From Anaerolineae bacterium (GTDB lineage: Bacteria; Chloroflexota; Anaerolineae; B4-G1; SLSP01): a stretch of 34,924 nt of DNA. The position numbers and the translations under genes were made by a program. Each line of letters opens with the position of its first letter. Position 1 is the stretch's first letter. The stretch spans positions 1-34,924 of the forward strand of contig JAFGFB010000003.1 of the NCBI GenBank assembly GCA_016931315.1, given 5' to 3'. Below the pieces are notes generated by a model. It was not told the origin of the DNA and did not search any database. It worked only from the letters and a program-made list of their open reading frames with translations. Positions 16,257 to 25,207 of this stretch are shown piece by piece.

Positions 16257-17045
16257 TCAACGCATTCGCCGGCGCCATTCAGCCTTAACTTCAATAGCAT
16301 CCCAATTATCCCGATGAATGAGGAAGTCCAACACCAGCCGGGTGAACTTGCTGGTGTCTTCCAACATCGGGAAATGCTGCACGCCATCCATCAACAGGAT
16401 GTTGACATTCTCCTCCAGACCATCTATTACCCCATCCACAGGAACCTGAATGAGTGGGTCCTGCGTGCCATATAAGAACATGACCGGAATATCCAGGTCT
16501 TCGAGCAGCAGACTCAAGTCATAGTGTGCCACATTGCGCAAGGTATTGAGCACGGCGTCCCCATCGGTTTTTGCGGCTTCCAAAGCAACTTCCTGATATT
16601 CGTTGAGACGCCGCCCGAGAATACGTGCGGCAGGGTTCTCACCGCCGCCAAACCCGGTCAAGGTGCGGCTCATGCTCTCGGCAGCAAAGGGAACGTTAGT
16701 CAACAGCAATTGCTCTACCTGATTCGGATAGCGCTGCGCAAAGTGCAGAGCGACCAACCCGCCGAGACCGTGCCCCACCAGAGGAATTTGGGGCAGCCCC
16801 ATCTGTTGCATAAACAGCGCTACTTGCGCCACATAGCTATCAATAGAGTAGCGCTCACGGTTCTTATCGGAATCCCCAAAGCCCCAGAAATCCAAGGCAT
16901 AAGCGCGATAGGATGAGGATAAGGCCACCATCGAAGGCACCCAATAGCGCCATGAGCCGAGCCAGCCATGCAGGAAGAGCAGCGGTTTACCGCGGCCCAA
17001 AGCCTCATAATGCGCGAGGCTGCTTTCCAGAATGACGGCACTCAT
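16257..17045 (-). CDS. Alpha/beta-hydrolase-fold protein lacking the nucleophilic Ser
   Basis: The 262-residue alpha/beta hydrolase has the oxyanion-hole HGWLGSWRYW (26-35), LDFWGFGDSD (51-60), a nucleophile elbow, an acid region TQDPLIQ and a catalytic-His region GVQHFPML. The elbow reads GHGLGG (91-96), so Gly93 (codon GGT) replaces the usual Ser. As read, ordinary Ser-hydrolase chemistry is not expected. It could be a binding protein or regulator, use another reaction, or reflect a one-base sequence error (AGT would give Ser). It is paralogous to the protein encoded at 25,876-26,661; the two share YEA-x-GRGKP and YALDFWGFG. It follows the CheY-like regulator by 19 bases. Confidence 0.88.
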   Translation of the reverse strand: MSAVILESSLAHYEALGRGKPLLFLHGWLGSWRYWVPSMVALSSSYRAYALDFWGFGDSDKNRERYSIDSYVAQVALFMQQMGLPQIPLVGHGLGGLVALHFAQRYPNQVEQLLLTNVPFAAESMSRTLTGFGGGENPAARILGRRLNEYQEVALEAAKTDGDAVLNTLRNVAHYDLSLLLEDLDIPVMFLYGTQDPLIQVPVDGVIDGLEENVNILLMDGVQHFPMLEDTSKFTRLVLDFLIHRDNWDAIEVKAEWRRRMR

Positions 17046-17064
17046 CCAGTCACACCCCTTAAGC

Positions 17065-17442
17065 TTATGCCTTACCGTGCTGCTGCAGGATTTGCTTCAC
17101 CTGTTTGATCAACTCATCAGGGGCAAAAGGCTTGAGAATGTATTGCGCCGCGCCCGCGCTCAGTCCCTCTTGAATCTCGCTTTCTTGACCCTTGGCTGAA
17201 AGGAAAACGACAGGAGTCGTCTGCATTTCTGGAATCTGCATCAGCGCCGCGCACGCCTGATAACCCGTCATCCGCGGCATGCGCACATCCATCAAGATCA
17301 AATCTGGTTTCACCTGCGGAGCTTTCTCCACCGCATCGGCCCCATTCACCGCCAGTTCCACCTCGAAACCGGCAAAACGCAAGGTAAAAGCGATCAGCTC
17401 GCGAATATCACGTTCATCTTCTGCTACAAGGATTTTCACCAT
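17065..17442 (-). CDS. CheY-like single-domain response regulator
   Basis: This 125-residue REC domain has no output domain. Acidic residues Glu8 and Asp9, the phospho-acceptor Asp52 (LILMDVRMP), the Ser/Thr switch region (FLSAKG) and the Lys in ILKPF are all present, so it should be phosphorylatable. It starts only three bases after the giant histidine kinase gene ends, which makes that kinase the likely phospho-donor. Without an output domain it must act by protein-protein contact or as a phosphate relay or sink. Confidence 0.96.
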   Translation of the reverse strand: MVKILVAEDERDIRELIAFTLRFAGFEVELAVNGADAVEKAPQVKPDLILMDVRMPRMTGYQACAALMQIPEMQTTPVVFLSAKGQESEIQEGLSAGAAQYILKPFAPDELIKQVKQILQQHGKA

Positions 17443-17445
17443 AAC

Positions 17446-20400
17446 TCACTCCTTCTTCCCACTCGCCCCTTCTACCAGGCGGGAAATCTCCGCGCCCAGC
17501 TCTTCCATCGAGAAGGGCTTGGTCACGAAGCGCAATGCACCCAACGCCTCAAGATCGGGCGGGACTCCATCCTCCGGATCCGCAAAACCCGTCATCACTA
17601 CCACAGGAATACTGGCTGTATCAGGGTTTTGCTTCAATGCCTTCAACACCTGATAGCCATCCATGCCTGGCAGGTGCAAGTCCAACATAATCAACGCCGG
17701 CGGGTGCTCCTGTGCCACCCGCAAGGCGCGCTCCCCACGTGTGGCAGTCCGCACCTGCAAACCCTGCGCGCGCAGAGCGGTTCGCAGCAAATTCAGAGTA
17801 TCGCGGTCATCATCCACCACAAGCACCGTCCCCTTGCTAGAGAGGACACGGTTGATGACATTCAATAGTCGCGGCTCATCCAAGGGCTTGGTGAAATAGT
17901 CCACCGCTCCCAACCGCAAACCACGATCTTTGTCAAAGACAACCGAGACAATCACCACCGGAATTGCGGCAGTATCCGGATTGCGCTTAAGTAACTGCAA
18001 AACCTCAAAGCCATCCAGATCAGGCAGGCGAATATCCAGTGAAATCAAGTCCGGTTGCTCGGTCCGCGCCAGATGCAGCGCTGTCTCACCCGAATTCGCC
18101 AGCAGGACGCGGTGTCCTTCATGTTCCAGGGTAAGCCGCAACAACTCAGCGACCTCAGGGTCATCCTCCACAACCAGAATCGTGGCCCCCAAATTCACTC
18201 CAAAGCCCACAGGAGATTGCCCCACTGGCGCGGTAGATTCGCCCTCTGCCAGCGGGAATGTCGCGGTGAAGACACTTCCTTCACCGGGTTCGCTCTCAAC
18301 GAAAATGCGCCCGCCATGCATCTGCACAAGCGAAGCCGTAATCGCCAGTCCCAAGCCCGTTCCGCCCGCCTCCAATACCAGCGGATCATCCACACGATAG
18401 AAGCGCGAGAAAATGCGGCTTTGATCCTCAGGCGAGATGCCAATGCCCGTATCTATCACGGCAACGTGAAGCATCTCTTCTTTCACATAAGCCTGAACCG
18501 TCACCTCACCCCCAACCGGGGTGTATTTATACGCATTGCCCACCAGGTTGGTCAAAATCTGTACCACACGATCAGGGTCCCCCCACACCATGGGCAGCAC
18601 CGCGGGCGCGACAGTGTGAATACGCAGTCCTTTCTCTTCAATCTTGGGCGTCAGCGTCAGAACCACCTGAGAGATTAATTCGCCCATATCCACCGCGCGG
18701 CAGTTGAGTTCCACTTTGCCGCCCTCGATGCGCGACATATCCAACAAATCATTGACCAGGCTCGTCAACCGATCGGCATTCGTGCGAATGACGTTGAGAA
18801 ATTGTAACTGCATCTCATTGAGTGTGCCGGTGGCACCCATGAGCAGTAAATCCACATAGCCCTTCACCGAAGTCATGGGAGTGCGCAATTCGTGTGAGAC
18901 AGTAGATACAAATTCCGTCTTAGCGCGATCGGCTTCAACTTCGGCAGTGATATCACGGAATGCCGATACGACTCCCAGAAATTCGCGACTCGGCGAAATC
19001 ACCGGGGAAAGGTGCATACTCACCACTTGCCGCCCAATCTCCAGGCGATCCGACAGGAATTCACCGCTCTGATAGCTTGCCGATTCTGCGCGCCACACCT
19101 CGACCTGCTCCAACCAGCCGCGCACCTTGGCGCCGTACAGCCCTAATACATCGCCCAAGGAACGCCCGACGGCCTGGTTTCGACCTAAAGACAAAATCCG
19201 TTCCGCTGCAGCGTTGAACAGAATGATCTTTCCCGTAGCCTCCGCTACCAACACACCATCGGCAATGCCCTCCAGAATGGCCTGGCTACGGGCACTCTCA
19301 TTCTGCTGTGTGCGCAACATCACACCCACACGCTCAGCCTGCTCGCGAATCAACCGGTAGAGCTCGGCATTGTTGAGCGCATGTCCCACCTGTACTGCCG
19401 CAGCCTCCACCAGACGCTGGTCGCCGATATCAAACGCGCCCAATTCTTCAGAGTGCAGGAAAATCACCCCTGCCGTTTCATCCGCCGCCATGATGGGCAC
19501 CGCTAACACGGAGCGCGTGTTATCAGCGATGGGAATCCAGCGCTCATCAGCCTTGACATCCGGCACAATGGCGGACTGCCGGTTCTTGAGGACCCATCCC
19601 ACCAGCCCCTCGTTGCGATTGTAAACGGCCCGCACGCCGCCGGGCGGGACCGATTTTTCTCCACCTACGGAAGCCCGGTGCTGTAAATGGCCCGAGTTTA
19701 TATCCAGGAGCAATACCGTGGCGCGCTCAGCATGCACGGCATCCTTGAGCATCGAGACCGTTTTATGCAACACTCGATCAATATCCAGGCTAGCGACCAG
19801 ACCCGAAGCGATTTCGTACAGAATCGTCGAGCGGTCACGCTCATTACGCAGGCTGCCCAGAGCATCCGCGAGTTCTGCGGTGCGCTCTTCTACCCGGCGC
19901 TCCAGCTCTACCGAGAAGTTCTTCACCTCCTCGAACAGCTGGGCATTTTCCACCGCCACCGAGATTTGATCGGCAAGCATAGTGAGTGTGGCCACTTGAA
20001 TCGGCTCGATAGCACTCGTTTGCCGGCGTTCCGCACTCAAGACTCCAACGGTATGCCCCTCAACCTGAAGCGGCACAAGCAAAGCCGATCCGATAGGCAG
20101 CGTACCGGCAACAAAACGCGGATCGCTAGTCACATCATCCAATGCCAGTGGCATTCCAGATGTGACTACCGCACCGACAAGCCCTACGCCCGGCTCTACT
20201 CCAAGGTCTTTGCCGAGGAAATCCAAATCATAACCGGATGAAGCGCGCGGCATAAGAGTTGTTTGACCCCGGGACTGCAAGTGGACAGTCGCATAATCAT
20301 AACCCAGCAAATTTGTGACCGCCTGCGCCACGGTATTGAGGACCATAGAAAGGTCCAACTTGGTGGTAATAGAACGGCTCAACTCGTTAAGCAGCATCAA

Positions 20401-21819
20401 GGTATTCAGCTGCAACTGCAAGTTCTCCACCAGGCGGTTATTGGCGATGGCAACGCCAATTTGTGCCGCAAATAATTCCAAGACTTCCAATGACGTGCGG
20501 GTGGGCGCACGCCCATCCAGCGGCGCGTCTACCGACAAATACCCCAACACATCTCCTTGCGGACTGTAGAGGGGGACAATCAACATATCCTGTGGATGCC
20601 ACATACCAGGAACACGCGTCTCGATAGCCGCCATCTGCGGTTCAAAGACATCAATTTCGCCGCGCCAAATGTGTTGTTGTTCAGCCGGGATATAGTAGCA
20701 GTTGCCCATGCGAAACTGGTCTTGTAGCAATCGGGCAATCTGCGCCCAGGGGCGACGCACCTGCTTGAGACGTTCCAGGTCCGCCAGTGACATGCCGGCG
20801 CCCGCCACCCGCCGCACCATCGCACCCTCTAACACGCTAATGAGCACGATTTCGTAGCCCACGGCTTCCTGAGTGGCATAGGCCATTTCTAACAGCGTAT
20901 CATCCAAAGGGCGATCCGAACGCATGGTTCGCGCAGCTTCCAGCAGCAGCCGCATCTGTTCGGCGCGCTGGCGCATCAGGTTTCCCCGCAACAACTGCTC
21001 CTGGTAACGCCGGTCATTGCCCACAGCCAACGCAGTTTGTGCTGCCAAACCCTCCACAAAACCCACCATTGCAGGAGTCAAGGCATCGGAGCGCCGAGAA
21101 TGCAAGACAATAATTGCTGCCAAACGCCCCTCGTAGAAAACCGGTGACCACAATTCCGTGCGCATGCCCGCGTGGTGCGCCGGCGTTGAGCGCAAACCGG
21201 CAATATCGGGCACATAACGCGTGACAGGCTGGCGCATGAACGCGACCATCGTCGGATCGTTTTCGTGATGGGTGAGCAAATCCTCAAAATCTGCCACCGT
21301 CGCAGCCTCATAACCCTCGGCCATAGCCACTGCGGGTTGATCTCCCCGCCAGAGCCAGATCATCCCCGCATCAGCATGGGTGAAGTTGAGCGCTTCTTCA
21401 AGCACCAGTTGCAGAATATGTCCCAAATCGAGGGTGCTGGCAATCTCGTGAATGATTCGCCGTAATGCCCCCTCAGAATCCAAACGCCGTGCCACCTCTT
21501 GCTCCACTTCGCGGGTGCGTTGCATTTGCAATTGCCACTTTGACGTCAACACAGCGGCGGCTCCCGCCAAAATCCCCGCGTACAACCAATCGGGCAACAG
21601 GGTGGATTTCTGGAACAGGGCAGGAATTGCCAACGCAAATAGAATCAGAGCCACGAGCCACGCACGTCGTTTCCACAGCAAGCCGCCTAAGGCTGCCGGC
21701 AAAATCAGCAAATACAACCCCAAGGGCTGCATACCAGTATAGAGCAGCAACAATACCAAGGCACTGCTCAGTATTACCGCGCCCCATCCTGGCTGAAACG
21801 ACTCTAAACGCTCGCGCAT
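17446..21819 (-). CDS. Giant hybrid histidine kinase (TM-4xGAF-PAS-HisKA-HATPase-2xREC)
   Basis: The protein has 1457 residues. Reading along: about four N-terminal membrane segments (12-95), four GAF-type domains (about 125-265, 295-460, 480-625, 670-820) joined by coiled-coil linkers such as VELERRVEERTAEL near 640, one PAS domain (about 840-955), HisKA with His976 in VSTVSHELRTPM, an HATPase domain (N box near 1091, DTGIG 1123-1127, GTGLGL 1153-1158), and two REC domains with phospho-acceptors Asp1262 and Asp1380 and lysines 1311 and 1434. All catalytic motifs look intact. GAF domains often bind small molecules or chromophores, but the ligands here are unknown. It probably relays phosphate to the CheY-like regulator and perhaps to the REC-GGDNF protein, whose genes flank it. 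Membrane attachment is by the N-terminus only; most sensing would be cytoplasmic. Confidence 0.95.
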   Translation of the reverse strand: MRERLESFQPGWGAVILSSALVLLLLYTGMQPLGLYLLILPAALGGLLWKRRAWLVALILFALAIPALFQKSTLLPDWLYAGILAGAAAVLTSKWQLQMQRTREVEQEVARRLDSEGALRRIIHEIASTLDLGHILQLVLEEALNFTHADAGMIWLWRGDQPAVAMAEGYEAATVADFEDLLTHHENDPTMVAFMRQPVTRYVPDIAGLRSTPAHHAGMRTELWSPVFYEGRLAAIIVLHSRRSDALTPAMVGFVEGLAAQTALAVGNDRRYQEQLLRGNLMRQRAEQMRLLLEAARTMRSDRPLDDTLLEMAYATQEAVGYEIVLISVLEGAMVRRVAGAGMSLADLERLKQVRRPWAQIARLLQDQFRMGNCYYIPAEQQHIWRGEIDVFEPQMAAIETRVPGMWHPQDMLIVPLYSPQGDVLGYLSVDAPLDGRAPTRTSLEVLELFAAQIGVAIANNRLVENLQLQLNTLMLLNELSRSITTKLDLSMVLNTVAQAVTNLLGYDYATVHLQSRGQTTLMPRASSGYDLDFLGKDLGVEPGVGLVGAVVTSGMPLALDDVTSDPRFVAGTLPIGSALLVPLQVEGHTVGVLSAERRQTSAIEPIQVATLTMLADQISVAVENAQLFEEVKNFSVELERRVEERTAELADALGSLRNERDRSTILYEIASGLVASLDIDRVLHKTVSMLKDAVHAERATVLLLDINSGHLQHRASVGGEKSVPPGGVRAVYNRNEGLVGWVLKNRQSAIVPDVKADERWIPIADNTRSVLAVPIMAADETAGVIFLHSEELGAFDIGDQRLVEAAAVQVGHALNNAELYRLIREQAERVGVMLRTQQNESARSQAILEGIADGVLVAEATGKIILFNAAAERILSLGRNQAVGRSLGDVLGLYGAKVRGWLEQVEVWRAESASYQSGEFLSDRLEIGRQVVSMHLSPVISPSREFLGVVSAFRDITAEVEADRAKTEFVSTVSHELRTPMTSVKGYVDLLLMGATGTLNEMQLQFLNVIRTNADRLTSLVNDLLDMSRIEGGKVELNCRAVDMGELISQVVLTLTPKIEEKGLRIHTVAPAVLPMVWGDPDRVVQILTNLVGNAYKYTPVGGEVTVQAYVKEEMLHVAVIDTGIGISPEDQSRIFSRFYRVDDPLVLEAGGTGLGLAITASLVQMHGGRIFVESEPGEGSVFTATFPLAEGESTAPVGQSPVGFGVNLGATILVVEDDPEVAELLRLTLEHEGHRVLLANSGETALHLARTEQPDLISLDIRLPDLDGFEVLQLLKRNPDTAAIPVVIVSVVFDKDRGLRLGAVDYFTKPLDEPRLLNVINRVLSSKGTVLVVDDDRDTLNLLRTALRAQGLQVRTATRGERALRVAQEHPPALIMLDLHLPGMDGYQVLKALKQNPDTASIPVVVMTGFADPEDGVPPDLEALGALRFVTKPFSMEELGAEISRLVEGASGKKE

Positions 21820-21906
21820 AACCTTCTACTCATCCTGCTAATGTGTTTTCGATGGACCGTCAAACCACTATTCGGCAAACGCGTCCCATTGCTCCCACTC
21901 ACCGGT

Positions 21907-22800
21907 TCAGGCCTTCCGAACCCGCCTGCGCGCCTCAGCCGCTGCCTCTGTCACCTCACGAATATCCGTGAATGGACCTTCATCCGCCGTAAGCACACCA
22001 ATTTGTAGGCGCATTAGCGGCACCTGTTTTTCTTCGCCATCGCTATCACGGATGACCAAATAGCCCTGCATACGAGTCATGAAATCGTAGTGCGTGCCCA
22101 CATTCTCCTCAAAACGCCGCTCCAGTTCCGCTTTGAGCTGGTTGGCGAGTGTTTTGCGGGTAATCACGATAAAATTGTCCCCACCGATATGACCAATAAA
22201 ATCTTCGGCAGAACCCAGGTTCTCAACCGTCTCGCTGAGCGCCAGTGCGGTGAAACGCAGTACTTCCTCGCCCGCGACAAATCCATAGACCTCATTGAAG
22301 GCATCCAAACCAACAATGCCAATGTAGAGAATCCCCCAATCGGCTAGTCGCAAAAGTTGCCGGAGCTGCTGCTCGATCAGCCTGCCGCTGGGCAAACCGG
22401 TAGTGGGACTGGTCAGGCTCTCGACCTCAGCGCGTTTGATGGTGTTCCTGACCCGCAGGCGCAGTTCCTCGACATCGAAGGGCTTGGTGATATAGTCATC
22501 GGCGCCCAATTCCAGGCCGTGGATTTTATCGCTGCGCTCGTCCTTCTGGGTAAGAAAGAGGATGGGAATGTGGCTCGTGCGCAAGTTGGTGCGCAACTGG
22601 CGACAGACCTCATAGCCATCAATATCGGGTAACATGATATCCAGGACAATAACGTTCGGCAACAATTGCCGCGTCATATCAAGAGCAACACTCCCACGCG
22701 GCGCGACATGCACTTCGTATTCCAACGAGCGGAAATACAACTGCAGCATGTTAGAGATATCGGAATCATCTTCCACTACCAGAATACGACCTTCGCTCAT
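21907..22800 (-). CDS. Response regulator with degenerate GGDEF domain (GGDNF)
   Basis: The 297-residue protein has an intact REC domain (Asp11, Asp12, phospho-acceptor Asp54, Lys106 in ITKPF). It is joined by a short helix to a GGDEF-like domain that begins after LTSPTTGLPSGR, where active enzymes read LTGLPNR. The signature at 206-210 is GGDNF. The Glu needed for metal and GTP chemistry is Asn, so diguanylate cyclase activity is doubtful. Such domains can still bind GTP or c-di-GMP, or act as scaffolds. It lies 87 bases upstream of the giant kinase gene on the same strand and is a likely partner. Confidence 0.93.
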   Translation of the reverse strand: MSEGRILVVEDDSDISNMLQLYFRSLEYEVHVAPRGSVALDMTRQLLPNVIVLDIMLPDIDGYEVCRQLRTNLRTSHIPILFLTQKDERSDKIHGLELGADDYITKPFDVEELRLRVRNTIKRAEVESLTSPTTGLPSGRLIEQQLRQLLRLADWGILYIGIVGLDAFNEVYGFVAGEEVLRFTALALSETVENLGSAEDFIGHIGGDNFIVITRKTLANQLKAELERRFEENVGTHYDFMTRMQGYLVIRDSDGEEKQVPLMRLQIGVLTADEGPFTDIREVTEAAAEARRRVRKA

Positions 22801-22856
22801 AGCCTACCTCCTACCCTAAGCCCTAAACGGACCAGGCTGCCTGCTCAACAAGAAAG

Positions 22857-23927
22857 TCAGTATAAATTCGCCTTAACGCGCGCAATGGTTTCTTCAGGCA
22901 GCTCGCGCTCAAAACTGCGCAAGGCTGCCAGCCGAAACCCATGTTTTTCAGCCAATGCATCTATTTCCTGCATGCGGTCAACGGATAAATTTTTCCCCAA
23001 GGAATAATCCTCAAAGCGACCTTCCAGTGCCAATGCCATGGTCTCAGCCACACAACCAAAGGTCAACGTCGGCGGGGGACCATAATCAAAGCCAAAGTCC
23101 ACTGCTCCGGGCACCTGCACCAACCCACCATCGAATACAAGCACATCATCCCGAGCCTGCGCCACCTGCCACGATACATCCCGTGGACGTGAGACATCGC
23201 AAACCACAGCCCCGCGCCGCAGGTATTCCGGACGCACCAAATATCCGCCCGCGCTGGTCACTGTGATGACCACTTCAGCACGTTGAATATCAGCAACTGC
23301 GGTCGAGAGCTGTAAATCTTTGGCGCCCGCCGCCCGCAAGCGTCCCGCGACAGACTCCAAACGCGGTTGGTCACGGCCAATCAATAACAACGAGCCGACC
23401 TCGCCAGCCAATCCTTCAGCCACCACACCGCCGATAGCGCCAGTCGCGCCGACAACGGCAAGCGTAACTGCCGCAGGCTCGTATTCCATCCGGCGCATCG
23501 CCTCCCGCACCGCGCGAATTGCCAGCGCCGCCGTATAACTATCGCCCGATGTTACCGCAATATCCAGCGCGCGGGCAATGGTTACCCCGCCATCTCCGAC
23601 CACCGAGGTATAGGCCCCCAGGCCCAGAACCTGCGCACCCAGGCGCTCAGCCAATCGCCCCGCGGCGATAATCTTGCGATAGACCTCCCCCGGCGACAAA
23701 TGCAACATCCGCTGTACCGTATACGGCACAGCAATCAACCACCCTTCGATCTCTTTCCCTGTGGCTAACGAGCGAACCCCGGTGACGTGTGAAATATAGA
23801 CAGGGGGCCAAAACCGCGAAAAGAAATCAATCGCAGGTTCCGGCAGCACACGCCCCAAAAGTGGGTATTTGCGCGCCACATCGCGTTTCGCCGACAAAGG
23901 ATGGATGATGAAGGCAAAGGCGTCCAT
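22857..23927 (-). CDS. Long-chain acyl-ACP reductase-like protein (AAR family)
   Basis: The 356-residue protein aligns by eye over most of its length with cyanobacterial acyl-ACP reductase, which makes fatty aldehydes from acyl-ACP with NADPH. Shared blocks are HVTGVRSLATGKEIEGWLI (47-65), LGLGAYTSVVGDGG (101-114), the nucleotide loop VVGATGAIGG (158-167), FDGGLVQVPG (265-274), FGCVAETMALALEGRF (290-305) and SLGKNLSVDRMQEIDALAEK (309-328). Cys292 lies in the FxCxAE motif where the cyanobacterial enzyme carries its thioester-forming Cys, so catalysis is plausible. No aldehyde-deformylating oxygenase gene is in the window, so the aldehyde, if made, would go elsewhere. It sits 14 bases after the beta-helix gene. 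Substrate and product are inferred from homology only. Confidence 0.8.
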   Translation of the reverse strand: MDAFAFIIHPLSAKRDVARKYPLLGRVLPEPAIDFFSRFWPPVYISHVTGVRSLATGKEIEGWLIAVPYTVQRMLHLSPGEVYRKIIAAGRLAERLGAQVLGLGAYTSVVGDGGVTIARALDIAVTSGDSYTAALAIRAVREAMRRMEYEPAAVTLAVVGATGAIGGVVAEGLAGEVGSLLLIGRDQPRLESVAGRLRAAGAKDLQLSTAVADIQRAEVVITVTSAGGYLVRPEYLRRGAVVCDVSRPRDVSWQVAQARDDVLVFDGGLVQVPGAVDFGFDYGPPPTLTFGCVAETMALALEGRFEDYSLGKNLSVDRMQEIDALAEKHGFRLAALRSFERELPEETIARVKANLY

Positions 23928-23941
23928 GAATCATCCAAATC

Positions 23942-25195
23942 CTAACGTGGATAGAGACGCGGGTGCGCAGCATCCGGATTCGGCAATTTCCAGTGATCGC
24001 TATCCTCATAATTAATGTTCCGGTCAATCACCCGGCGCTCCGGTGAAGCAAACAAAAGCACATCCGATTCAATCATCCGTGCCGGGAAAATGATCATTCC
24101 AGAGCCAATACGCACGTTATGACCGACCGCAGAGCCAACCACCGGCATTCCGGTATTCTCCAATTTTCCGGCAAAATGCGAACGAATGGGAATATGGGGC
24201 ACGAGGTTAAAATCAGTAAAAGTATTGCCCGCGCCGATGAATGTACCACGTCCCACCACACACATTTGCAGGCAGGTATTCTGCGCCACCATACAATCTT
24301 CCATGAGCACTGATTCGAACAACGAGGCGCGAAACGGCATAAAAGTTCCATCCCCCACGACACTCAAGAGCAGCTGGCAACCGTGAGAGATATTCACATT
24401 GTTGCCCAGAACACAATTAGCCACCATCGCGCCAGCGCCAATGGTCACATTGTTGCCAATAATAGTCGGGCCCTGAATAATCGCCGTCGGGTCAATCTGA
24501 CAATTCTTACCAATCTGAACCAATCGGGTACTGGCGAGCAATTGTCGGCGCTCCAACATCGCCTGCCACAGCAAGCGCAGATTGAGGCCTAAGTCCTTCT
24601 CCAGTGACTGCTCAAAGCGCGCCCCAATGGAGAAAATGCCAAACATGACATTAGCAAAGAGGATGTGAGTCCAATGCTCGATGGACAGAAATGCCTTGGT
24701 AGGCAGTTGATAGACAAGATCGCCATAAACGTTGGACATGTGGGTAGGGACATGATAATACCCAGCCTCACGCGGTTCCGTGTGCATGAGCAGAGGGCGC
24801 ACTACAGGGTCCACACCATAGGGGTAATACCAGAGATCCGCGACATAGACGTTACCCTGACGCCGAATACCCCGCTGTAAATAGATGGCGTGCCGGGAAA
24901 TAGCCGGGTCATCCAGGTCAAAGGCTACCTGACAGGCTTTGCCGAGTTTCTGTGCGCGGGCAATGAAATCATCAATGAAGGGTTGGTCGAAATAGAGATT
25001 CTCGCGATAGACCAAAGTCTCAATGCGCTCATTGCCAATCTCAGAAATTGAATCTACCTCAACTTCCTCAGTCGTGTAACGTGCCAAAATATCCCGCTGG
25101 TGCAGCCACAGGGGTTTGCCCAACACGCTCAAATCGCGCGCGGGTTCGTTAAATGGCGATAATTTGCGCTTGTCACGCAGGATGATTTTTCGCAC
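23942..25195 (-). CDS. Left-handed beta-helix (hexapeptide-repeat) protein, probable acyl- or nucleotidyl-transferase relative
   Basis: The 417-residue protein starts at a GTG at 25195 with AAGGAAG upstream. Residues about 245-385 form hexapeptide repeats of the [I/V/L]-G-x4 type: IGKNCQIDPTAIIQGP, IIGNNVTIGAGAMV, VLGNNVNISHGC, VVGRGTFIGAG and GHNVRIGSGMIIFP. This predicts a left-handed beta helix, normally trimeric and common in acyltransferases and sugar-phosphate nucleotidyltransferases. The N-terminal 240 residues do not show a clear nucleotidyltransferase signature; they contain a WTHILFANVMFGIFSIGARF helix that may touch membrane. Neighbours suggest a role in lipid or acyl metabolism (inference). 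It is 12 bases from the V4R gene and 14 from the AAR-like gene, so co-transcription is likely. Confidence 0.75.
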   Translation of the reverse strand: MRKIILRDKRKLSPFNEPARDLSVLGKPLWLHQRDILARYTTEEVEVDSISEIGNERIETLVYRENLYFDQPFIDDFIARAQKLGKACQVAFDLDDPAISRHAIYLQRGIRRQGNVYVADLWYYPYGVDPVVRPLLMHTEPREAGYYHVPTHMSNVYGDLVYQLPTKAFLSIEHWTHILFANVMFGIFSIGARFEQSLEKDLGLNLRLLWQAMLERRQLLASTRLVQIGKNCQIDPTAIIQGPTIIGNNVTIGAGAMVANCVLGNNVNISHGCQLLLSVVGDGTFMPFRASLFESVLMEDCMVAQNTCLQMCVVGRGTFIGAGNTFTDFNLVPHIPIRSHFAGKLENTGMPVVGSAVGHNVRIGSGMIIFPARMIESDVLLFASPERRVIDRNINYEDSDHWKLPNPDAAHPRLYPR

Positions 25196-25207
25196 AGAAT
25201 CGCTTCC

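Noticed and set aside
18055-18678. Plus-strand open frame (207 codons) opposite the histidine kinase
   Set aside because: It is fully antisense to the conserved HATPase and REC regions and has no recognisable domain.
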